Shown: positions 1 to 5,268 of the stretch, piece after piece | Numbering within the stretch: position 1 is the stretch's first letter | How the letters are laid out: each line of letters opens with the position of its first letter | Assembly (NCBI GenBank): GCA_024643945.1 | Contig: JAHELX010000174.1 | Location: forward strand, 1 to 10,124 | Length of the DNA stretch: 10,124 bases | From: Anaerolineales bacterium | GTDB lineage: Bacteria > Chloroflexota > Anaerolineae > 4572-78 > NAK82 | Reading direction: 5' to 3' | Notes under the pieces: generated by a model | Databases searched by the model: none | Seen by the model: the letters and a program-made list of their open reading frames with translations, nothing else | What the model was told of the DNA's origin: nothing | Made by a program: the position numbers and the translations under genes

Positions 1-34
1 AACGCAGCGCGTCTGCCTGTTCCGCCACCTCGGC
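1..34 (-). tRNA. tRNA-Leu, 5' part only (cut by window edge)
   Basis: Read on the minus strand from position 34, the sequence starts with the acceptor strand GCCGAGG. It continues with TG, a GCG D-stem, a long leucine-type D-loop (GAACAGGCAGAC), the GCG return strand, the anticodon-stem strand CTGCG, and TT for positions 32-33. This is the usual 5' half of a bacterial class II leucine tRNA. Position 1 of the window is U33, so the anticodon, variable arm, T-arm and 3' end lie outside and the isoacceptor cannot be named. Serine tRNAs, the other long-arm class, have a different start (GGAGAG-type acceptor, GGCCGAG D-arm). A canonical promoter lies just upstream. Confidence 0.9.
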
Positions 35-63
35 TAACGATTCTCATGCCAGACAACAAGCAG

Positions 64-92
64 AGTATAGCCCTTTTCTCCTCATTCGTCAA
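64..92 (-). promoter_or_regulatory. sigma70-type promoter for tRNA-Leu
   Basis: On the minus strand, TTGACG (92 to 87) is followed by exactly 17 bp and then TATACT (69 to 64). Transcription would start near position 57, giving a short leader of about 23 nt before the mature tRNA 5' end at 34. The spacing and hexamers are close to consensus and the distance to a stable RNA gene is sensible. Confidence 0.85.
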
Positions 93-108
93 CTATTAGC
101 GCTGCTTT

Positions 109-138
109 TTGGCTCCTCAAAGGCGCTTGAGGTATAAT
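109..138 (+). promoter_or_regulatory. candidate promoter for the MBL-fold hydrolase gene
   Basis: A perfect TATAAT (133-138) has TTGGCT (109-114) 18 bp upstream, matching four of six bases of the -35 consensus. It diverges from the tRNA promoter, with the two -35 boxes only 16 bp apart. A start near 145 leaves a leader of about 200 nt before the GTG at 345. No better promoter is evident closer to the gene. Confidence 0.6.
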
Positions 139-144
139 CTCCCC

Positions 145-344
145 ATTCGGCTGAATGCTGGCGCTGGTGGCTAAGCAGCCCACAGCCGAGCGCAGGATGC
201 TTACTCACGTAGCCCCGGCGGCGTGTGCAAATCATCGAGTGGACTTCTTTTGGGCTTTGTGCGAAGGTCGTTAAGGATGCGTAAATAAACAACTTCCTGC
301 CTTTGTGACGGATTTCGTGGGGAAAACGGCTAAGGAGGAGAAGT
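145..344 (+). promoter_or_regulatory. long leader with alternative pairings, upstream of the hydrolase
   Basis: This is the inferred untranslated leader between the TATAAT box and the GTG start. It contains competing complementary segments. TTCGGCTG (146-153) can pair with CAGCCGAG (183-190). Alternatively GCGCT (161-165) pairs with AGCGC (189-193), enclosing a GTGGC/GCCCAC stem (167-171 with 178-183). CCCCAT (141-146) can also meet GTGGGG near 316-321. I recognise no known riboswitch, T-box, 6S, SRP or RNase P motif. The leader ends in a strong Shine-Dalgarno sequence. Regulation by structure is inference only. Confidence 0.25.
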
Positions 345-965
345 GTGATCGTCAAGATTTTGCCGGTTGGCCCGCTTCAGACCAATTGTTACGTTGTGGG
401 ATGTGAAAAGACGAGGCTGGCAGCCGTCATTGATCCAGGTGATGAGGCAGAGCGCATCTTGGAAGTCATTCAGGGCTCGGGCCTGACGGTGACGCACGTA
501 CTTCTTACGCACGCCCACTTCGATCACATCGCGGCTGTCGACGAGGTGATGCAAGCCACCGGCGCCCCCCTGGCTCTCCACCCCGATGATCTGTCCCTGT
601 TGAACGCTGGCGGCGGTTCTATCTACTTCGGCCTTCAGCCTCCGCCTATTCCCGACCCAACGATTCGCCTGGCGGCTGGCCAGGAAATCCCCATTGGCGA
701 GCTGACCCTACACGTACTGCATACCCCAGGTCACACACCAGGCCACGTCACCTTTCACGAGCCGAATGAACGCGTGGTCTTTGACGGCGACGTGCTCTTT
801 GCTCAGGGCATCGGGCGCACAGACCTGCCCGGCGGCAGCTACGAAACTTTGATGCGCAGCATTACCCAGCAGTTGATGACCCTGCCCGACGACACGGTCG
901 TTTACTCCGGCCACGGACCGGCAACGACTATCGGGCGCGAGCGAGCCTCGAATCCCTGGCTCTAG
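345..965 (+). CDS. metallo-beta-lactamase-fold hydrolase (glyoxalase II-like)
   Basis: A 206-residue cytoplasmic metal hydrolase. The fold signature is THAHFDH at residues 55-61 (H56, H58, D60, H61), followed by H130 and H134 in HTPGHTPGH, the bridging aspartate in FDGD (about D149), and SGHG (H190). Together these make a complete dinuclear metal site. The C-terminal E...NPWL ending is typical of the short YcbL/GloB-like hydrolases that act on thioesters such as S-lactoylglutathione, but the substrate cannot be read from sequence and many members are uncharacterised. The GTG start at 345 is preceded by AGGAGG (333-338) with a 6-nt gap, which fixes the start. The gene has its own candidate promoter and stands alone, converging with the PIG-L gene. 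There is no signal peptide. Confidence 0.93.
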   Translation: MIVKILPVGPLQTNCYVVGCEKTRLAAVIDPGDEAERILEVIQGSGLTVTHVLLTHAHFDHIAAVDEVMQATGAPLALHPDDLSLLNAGGGSIYFGLQPPPIPDPTIRLAAGQEIPIGELTLHVLHTPGHTPGHVTFHEPNERVVFDGDVLFAQGIGRTDLPGGSYETLMRSITQQLMTLPDDTVVYSGHGPATTIGRERASNPWL

Positions 966-1063
966 CAGTGGACAGGCAGCGCATAAACGGATCAGTGTCC
1001 TGACTCACAGGCACGCTCCTCAACACACTTCTGAACCCTTTTGAGTGCCAGCAGACCAGGATG

Positions 1064-1837
1064 TCAGTCTGACTTCCACAGCCGCTCGCCACCAACCCGG
1101 GTCGCATAATCCCTCACCTGTCCAGGCATGGCCTCCGCACTGCCGAAAAGAACCCCCACTTGTGACTCGTAGCAGGCAATCGCCTGGATCTTTGCTTCCA
1201 AGTCTTCCTTGTCTAAAGGCACTGTCGATGATTGCCAGTGACTCGCACCTCGCGCCGCCAGCGCTGCTGCTACTGCACCGTCGGTCTCGGCGTAAGGATA
1301 GTCTTCGTAGAATCGTACTTTCCAGCCCCGGGCTTTCAGAAGCAGGGCAGTGGCAAAGGCCAACTGGTGATCGACGTGATTGCCTATTGTCAGAGGAGCA
1401 TACAGCGTCACATCATCGCCAGGCGGTATAAACTCATTCAGAGTAACCACCAATTCAGCCGGCAACCCCTGTTCGGCCGGATGCACCGGTCCGAAAATGG
1501 CCTCCTCGGAAGCATAATACCACTCACCAGCGTGCTCCCGTCCCCGGTAGATGCAATCGGGGTAATTTAGCCGCAGGTAATCCGCACCCAGTGCCGCCAA
1601 TGCCGCCTGGTCTTCGGCCCAACGGGTCGCAATCAAGTCGGCCGAGTCTCTCCAGCGCGCGTGCAAAGATTGAGCGAAATCAGATAGGTCCACATTGGCA
1701 GGGGGCCGGCCAGCAAATAACGTGACCACCAGAGGACGCCGACCAGCCATTACTTGTTGGTGGATAGCCCCCCCACAAGAGAGAACCGCATCGTCCAGGT
1801 GGGGGGACAGATACACATAAGCGTAAAAGTCGGCCAT
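1064..1837 (-). CDS. PIG-L (LmbE) family N-acetylglucosamine-type deacetylase
   Basis: A 257-residue protein of the PIG-L/LmbE zinc deacetylase family, whose characterised members remove an acetyl group from an N-acetylglucosamine unit (MshB, BshB, PIG-L). The N-terminal motif SPHLDDAVLSCGG (residues 11-23) supplies zinc ligands H13 and D16 and the general base D15. GNHVDHQ (residues 152-158) supplies H154 and the third ligand H157. All expected catalytic residues are therefore present. It is the last gene of the four-gene minus-strand operon, 46 nt after the M20 gene. The ATG at 1837 has only a weak Shine-Dalgarno sequence, so translation may depend on its neighbours, but the start sits well for the family because the PHxDD motif follows directly. 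The substrate is unknown. Nothing here links it specifically to mycothiol or bacillithiol synthesis. No convincing terminator follows in the 98-nt convergent gap. Confidence 0.9.
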   Translation of the reverse strand: MADFYAYVYLSPHLDDAVLSCGGAIHQQVMAGRRPLVVTLFAGRPPANVDLSDFAQSLHARWRDSADLIATRWAEDQAALAALGADYLRLNYPDCIYRGREHAGEWYYASEEAIFGPVHPAEQGLPAELVVTLNEFIPPGDDVTLYAPLTIGNHVDHQLAFATALLLKARGWKVRFYEDYPYAETDGAVAAALAARGASHWQSSTVPLDKEDLEAKIQAIACYESQVGVLFGSAEAMPGQVRDYATRVGGERLWKSD

Positions 1838-1883
1838 TCCATCGCCCGTCTAGGGATGTCGTCAAGGCAAGGCGTGATTCAGG

Positions 1884-3017
1884 CTAGTGTTGGCCAAGAT
1901 CCAGAACTAGCTCAGCCAGAAGGGTGGCGCGTTGGGGAAGCGATTTAACGAGAATGTGCTCGTTTAGCGCGTGAGAGCCCTGTCCCACCGCACCCAGGCC
2001 ATCAAGAGTGGGCACGCCCACTGCCGCTGTAAAGTTGCCATCACTGCCACCGCCAGAGCCCGTCTTATCCAGCTCCAGCCCCAGCCGCGCCCCCACTGCC
2101 CGCGCCCGCTCATAAAGGGCCAAGCCGGCTGGTGTCTCCTCAAACGGCGGACGATTGATGCCGCCGCTTACATGGATGGTAGTCCCCTCGAGGACCGGCG
2201 CCAGGCTCATGATGGCCTGCCGCATACGCTTACCCTCGGCGAGGGTCATCACCCGCAGGTCAAGTTCCGCCTGCGCCGCAGCGGCCACTACGTTTGCGCG
2301 AGTGCCGCCTCGCACCGTGCCTACATTAACGGTAGTGCCACGTGCCAGATCGCCCATAGCGTGCAGATTGAGGATTTGGTGAGCCATCTCTTCGATGGCA
2401 CTTACCCCCTTTTCCGGGTCAACGCCAGAGTGAGAGGCAATCCCTTCAACCTCCAGGGTGAAACGGCCTACACCTTTGCGCCAGGTGGTCAATGGTCCCC
2501 ACCGAGAGGGCTCCAGAACTAGCACATAATCGCTGCGCCGGGCTTCGGCCTCAATGAGCGCACGTGAGGTAGGGCTGCCCATTTCCTCGTCACTGGTAAG
2601 GAGATAGACCAGGTTATGGGCAGGCATCTGGCCCGTTTCGACCAGCGCCCGCAGGGCATACAGCCCAATTACAATACCTGACTTCATATCGTTGACACCG
2701 GGACCGGTCGCTTTCCCGTCACGCACGGCAAATGGCCGTTGGGCAGACTCTCCCTTCGGCCACACCGTGTCCAGGTGGACCAACAGCAGAATTTGTCGAG
2801 CGCCCTGGCCCCAAACGATGCGGTAGTGATCACCATATTCTGATTGAGGCTGGGCTTCGACAGATGCGCCTAGCCCGGCGAAGGCATCGGCGACTTGACG
2901 ACCCAACGTGTCAACAGATGGTTTGTCAAAGGTGGGCGAGTCGTGATTCACCCAACGCTCCAGCGTGTCGAGCATATTGGGCTGTTGATGTATGAGATAT
3001 TCGAAAATGGGGTCCAT
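1884..3017 (-). CDS. M20 family metallopeptidase / N-deacylase (carboxypeptidase G2-like)
   Basis: A zinc-dependent amidohydrolase of peptidase family M20, about 377 residues from the chosen start. Motifs in order (this start): LVHLDTV with metal ligand H81 and D83; GPGVNDMKSG with bridging D110; TSDEEMGS with catalytic E144 and metal-binding E145; VLEPS with ligand E169; the SHSG segment near 195, marking the dimerisation-domain insert; and GQGSHALNEH with H349 near the C-terminus. Members remove C-terminal glutamate or hydrolyse N-acyl amino acids. The ATG at 3017 is preferred because MDPIFEYL begins where relatives begin, with GGAGG 12 nt upstream. An in-frame TTG at 3047 would add ten non-conserved residues and abuts the GNAT stop. 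It is the third gene of the operon. Its association with acyltransferases suggests that it acts on an N-acyl amino acid (inference). Confidence 0.92.
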   Translation of the reverse strand: MDPIFEYLIHQQPNMLDTLERWVNHDSPTFDKPSVDTLGRQVADAFAGLGASVEAQPQSEYGDHYRIVWGQGARQILLLVHLDTVWPKGESAQRPFAVRDGKATGPGVNDMKSGIVIGLYALRALVETGQMPAHNLVYLLTSDEEMGSPTSRALIEAEARRSDYVLVLEPSRWGPLTTWRKGVGRFTLEVEGIASHSGVDPEKGVSAIEEMAHQILNLHAMGDLARGTTVNVGTVRGGTRANVVAAAAQAELDLRVMTLAEGKRMRQAIMSLAPVLEGTTIHVSGGINRPPFEETPAGLALYERARAVGARLGLELDKTGSGGGSDGNFTAAVGVPTLDGLGAVGQGSHALNEHILVKSLPQRATLLAELVLDLGQH

Positions 3018-3047
3018 AGTGCCAGGATTCCTCCATTGCCTTTTCAA

Positions 3048-3575
3048 TCACTTTTCCAAGGTCAAGCACTTCAAGCAGGTCGCGATGGGCACCACGTATT
3101 CCACCAGCCGGATAATCTGGTCTCCCAGGAAGCGGCCGTATTCCCGATGCCGGCGAAAGCCAAATCGCTCGTAGAAGGCACGCGCGGCGGTGTTGTTCAC
3201 TTCGACTGAGGCATAGCAAAGGGTGACGCCAGTCGCAGCCATTGCCGTCAAGCCAGTCCCCAGAAAAGCACGTCCAATGCCACACCTCTGGTGATCGGGA
3301 TGAACGTAAATACGCACCAATTCCCCTTGAGCATCAAAACGGCGCAGGTATTGGGCAAAGCCCACCACAGTCCCCGTCCGGACAGCCACGTAAAGCCAAC
3401 CACGTTCGTGCTCTATCGCTTCATACAAAGCCCCAGGCGCATAGGCCTGGTCCAAGAATTTCCGCCGGTTATGTGCCCCTACGCTATGAGCATAGGTAAC
3501 ATCCCAGGTGTAGCGCGCCACCTCGGCAATAGCATTCGCATCGTCCAAGGCCGCCGGCCGAATCATGTAATCCAT
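3048..3575 (-). CDS. GNAT family N-acetyltransferase
   Basis: A 175-residue single-domain acetyltransferase of the GNAT superfamily, which moves an acyl group from acyl-CoA to an amine. The start MDYMIRPAALDDANAIAEV is the usual beta1-alpha1 segment. Motif A is at residues 87-105 (VRIYVHPDHQRCGIGRA), with the pyrophosphate-binding Q96-R-C-G-I-G101 loop. NNTAARAFYERFGF (127-140) is the classical motif B region with its conserved AxxFYxxxGF. The ATG at 3575 overlaps the stop of the upstream acyltransferase by one base (TAATG), and GGAG lies 5 nt before it, so translation is probably coupled. The substrate is not predictable. Position inside the operon suggests that it works with the COG3375 protein and the M20 hydrolase. 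The basic and cysteine-containing tail (CLKCLTLEK) is not part of the fold core. Confidence 0.92.
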   Translation of the reverse strand: MDYMIRPAALDDANAIAEVARYTWDVTYAHSVGAHNRRKFLDQAYAPGALYEAIEHERGWLYVAVRTGTVVGFAQYLRRFDAQGELVRIYVHPDHQRCGIGRAFLGTGLTAMAATGVTLCYASVEVNNTAARAFYERFGFRRHREYGRFLGDQIIRLVEYVVPIATCLKCLTLEK

Positions 3576-4462
3576 TACGTCTCCGTCACTCCACGCGCCC
3601 AGGCAGCGAAGTCAATAGGGGCGGGAAAAGTCTTGCGTTCCAAGCGGTAAAGGTTCGGCAGACGCGGCTGCAGGCTGCTGGCAAAGCCGGTCACTACATA
3701 CCCACGCTCAAAGTAGCTCTCAAAAATAATGCGGGTGATGACACGCCAGTCCCGGGCCACACTCAGATCGTGACGTTTGATATGTTGCAGGTTAGGGGGG
3801 ACCTGGACCAACACCCGATTATGATCAACCTCCAGGTCGGCAGCCAGCGGGCGAGGAATGTCTCGTTCCCACGAAGCGTAATTAACCAGGGGGAGATCTT
3901 CGCCGCTCAACCAATCTTCGGCGCGTGGGCGCTTATACTGACCCCGCGCTCGCTCGCGCACGCGATCACTCATTAAATGCCATTCCAAAAGAAAGCGATC
4001 CGTCGTCAGTCCCGTCTGGAGTGGGTTTTGTACTAATCCATAGATGTCGCGCGCGTAGAAGCGTATGATGCCCCCCAGTTTCTCGACGCTGAGGGTAGCA
4101 TTCCTTCCCTCTAACGGGTCATAGGTCCAAACGATGATGTCGATCCCCTTGCGCAGCATTTGGTCGCGCTGGGCAATTTTGAGGCGATAGCCCAGCCCCA
4201 GGCTTTGATACTCGGGCAACACCCCCATACGCTGTGAAAAGAGATAGAGCTTAGCCCCAGCCATACCCAGATAGCCAAAGACAAAGCCAACTAACTCGTC
4301 GTTTACGTAGGCACCTAACAATACTCCCCCGTTGTGATGCACGGAGATGAGAATGGTGTAGGGAAACACCATCAGATCGGAATAACCCCAGGTAGCGCGT
4401 TGAATCTCGTGGCAACGGCGCAAGTCCGACAGCGTCGTTATGGGACGTACCTTTACTTCCAT
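3575..4462 (-). CDS. COG3375-type GNAT acyltransferase
   Basis: A 295-residue protein of the large GNAT-related family COG3375. The N-terminal GNAT fold shows SQRMGVLPEYQSLGLGYRLK (76-95), where QSLGLG is the acyl-CoA loop. The family hallmark WTYDPLEGRNATLSVEKLGG follows (112-131), then NPLQTGLTTDRFLLEW (146-161). The C-terminal 130 residues form the extra domain seen in this family. Its characterised relative, in Geobacillus, succinylates D-amino acids and acts with an N-succinylamino acid racemase and an M20 desuccinylase. No racemase is visible here, so the exact reaction is inferred. This is the first gene of the operon: its ATG follows GAGG with a 5-nt gap, and a promoter lies about 130 nt upstream. 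It overlaps the next gene by one base. Confidence 0.9.
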   Translation of the reverse strand: MEVKVRPITTLSDLRRCHEIQRATWGYSDLMVFPYTILISVHHNGGVLLGAYVNDELVGFVFGYLGMAGAKLYLFSQRMGVLPEYQSLGLGYRLKIAQRDQMLRKGIDIIVWTYDPLEGRNATLSVEKLGGIIRFYARDIYGLVQNPLQTGLTTDRFLLEWHLMSDRVRERARGQYKRPRAEDWLSGEDLPLVNYASWERDIPRPLAADLEVDHNRVLVQVPPNLQHIKRHDLSVARDWRVITRIIFESYFERGYVVTGFASSLQPRLPNLYRLERKTFPAPIDFAAWARGVTET

Positions 4463-4595
4463 ACTTGCCTCGAAGCTCCCTCAGCGAGACCGCGTTTCCA
4501 AGTGACACCCCACAAGTAAAGACAAATACTGAACTACATCAGATATGATTCTTTCGCTCCCTATATCGGTTGCCCCGAGCCCAAGTCATCTTCCC

Positions 4596-4624
4596 AGTAT
4601 AGCACTCCCGCCGGGCTCCGGCAA
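4596..4624 (-). promoter_or_regulatory. promoter for the acyltransferase-hydrolase operon
   Basis: On the minus strand, TTGCCG (4624 to 4619) is followed by 17 bp and TATACT (4601 to 4596). The -35 box matches four of six consensus bases and the -10 box five of six. Transcription would start near 4589, leaving a leader of about 127 nt before the ATG at 4462. It diverges from the bactofilin promoter, with the two -35 boxes about 57 bp apart. Confidence 0.65.
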
Positions 4625-4681
4625 AGGCAGCATCACGTTGTTTTTCCTGGAGAGCCACTGGTGTTTTGCGTGTATCCCGCA

Positions 4682-4710
4682 TTGACAAAAGGCCTACCTT
4701 GCGGTATAGT
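4682..4710 (+). promoter_or_regulatory. sigma70 promoter for bactofilin
   Basis: A perfect TTGACA (4682-4687) lies exactly 17 bp from TATAGT (4705-4710). Transcription should start near 4717, giving a leader of about 57 nt. The location matters for annotation: it rules out any bactofilin start upstream of about 4717, although the reading frame is open back to 4666. Confidence 0.85.
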
Positions 4711-4773
4711 GGCTGCGGTGTTTTTCCAACTGCGGTTACTCTCCAGTCCAAAACACGAAAACAGGAGACAGAC

Positions 4774-5181
4774 GTGCTTGGCAAAGGCAACAAAAACCCT
4801 CCACTCGACAAAATTGAGACGATCATTGGCCCCAACACCAACTTTGATGGCCACCTGCAATGTGACGGCAGTGTGCGGATTGACGGTGTATGCGAAGGTG
4901 GAGTGATCGAAACGGTGGGTAATGTGATCGTGAGTCCCAATGCTATGGTCGCCGCCGACATTGTGGCTCGCAATGTATCAGTCAGTGGCGCTGTCACTGG
5001 CAACATCAAGGCCAGCGGTCGGCTGGAGATACTGAGCACCGGGCGGGTGTGGGGCGACGTAGAAGTCGGGTCATTCTTACTGGATGAAGATGGTTACTTT
5101 CGCGGTCAGCTTGTGATGAAAGAAGAACCAGAAATCCCCCTCCAACTGGCCAAGACTGGACCAATCGATAAATCTGAGTAA
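4774..5181 (+). CDS. bactofilin (polymer-forming cytoskeletal protein)
   Basis: A 135-residue bactofilin (DUF583 family), a small protein whose right-handed beta-helix core polymerises without nucleotide into filaments that position envelope enzymes and shape cells. The core runs from about residue 13 to 115 with the regular short repeats of the family: IETIIGPNTNFDGHLQCDGS, then VRIDGVCEGG, and later SVSGAVTGNIKASGRLEI, giving a turn every six or so residues. The short N-terminal tail (MLGKGNKNPPLDK) and acidic C-terminal tail are typical. GTG at 4774 is chosen because GGAG lies at 4764-4767 with a 6-nt gap, and the promoter at 4682-4710 excludes longer versions. There are no membrane segments. 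The gene is monocistronic and ends at a strong hairpin shared with the convergent glycosyltransferase. The adjacent envelope-type glycosyltransferase hints at envelope work, but the two genes are not co-transcribed. Confidence 0.93.
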   Translation: MLGKGNKNPPLDKIETIIGPNTNFDGHLQCDGSVRIDGVCEGGVIETVGNVIVSPNAMVAADIVARNVSVSGAVTGNIKASGRLEILSTGRVWGDVEVGSFLLDEDGYFRGQLVMKEEPEIPLQLAKTGPIDKSE

Positions 5182-5224
5182 TATAATACCCGCGCGTGTG
5201 TTGGGTATAACCGCCTGGCGTAAT
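5182..5224 (+). repeat. intergenic palindromic repeat, copy 1
   Basis: It begins TATAATACCCG, continues with GCGTGTG and TTGGGTATAACCG, and ends TGGCGTAAT at 5224. ACCC and GGGT flanks (ATACCC/GGGTAT) make an imperfect inverted repeat. Copy 2 (6930-6968) matches along nearly its whole length on the opposite strand, differing mainly by a 4-nt change in the loop and two bases near the end. It starts directly after the bactofilin stop codon and ends just before the terminator hairpin. Confidence 0.75.
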
Positions 5225-5230
5225 AAGACA

Positions 5231-5260
5231 ACAACCCCCCGAGCAGCACCGGGGGGTTGT
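5231..5260. terminator. bidirectional hairpin terminator between bactofilin and GT2
   Basis: A perfect 11-bp stem (ACAACCCCCCG at 5231-5241 with its complement at 5250-5260) encloses an 8-nt loop. It lies 49 nt after the bactofilin stop and 8 nt after the glycosyltransferase stop. On the minus strand it is followed by a T-rich run (TTGTCTTATT), which suits termination of the glycosyltransferase. The plus-strand side lacks a good T-tract. Confidence 0.85.
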
Positions 5261-5268
5261 CTGGTGTC

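Noticed and set aside
155..274. 39-codon open frame in the leader of the MBL-fold gene
   Set aside because: No Shine-Dalgarno sequence, starts about 10 nt after the expected transcript start, and has no protein-like pattern. Mentioned only as part of the leader finding.
995..1014. Bulged hairpin (GTG.CCTG / CAGGCAC) between the convergent hydrolase and PIG-L genes
   Set aside because: One bulge, only seven pairs, and no T-tract on either strand, so it is not a supportable terminator.
1971..2522. 183-codon open frame on the plus strand opposite the M20 gene
   Set aside because: It is the shadow of a GC-rich coding region. The opposite frame has every M20 catalytic motif, and this one has an odd residue composition.
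3017..3047. TTG at 3047 as the M20 start, directly next to the GNAT stop
   Set aside because: It would add ten residues unlike the family N-terminus, while ATG at 3017 begins at the usual MDxxFEYL position with GGAGG upstream. Not fully excluded.
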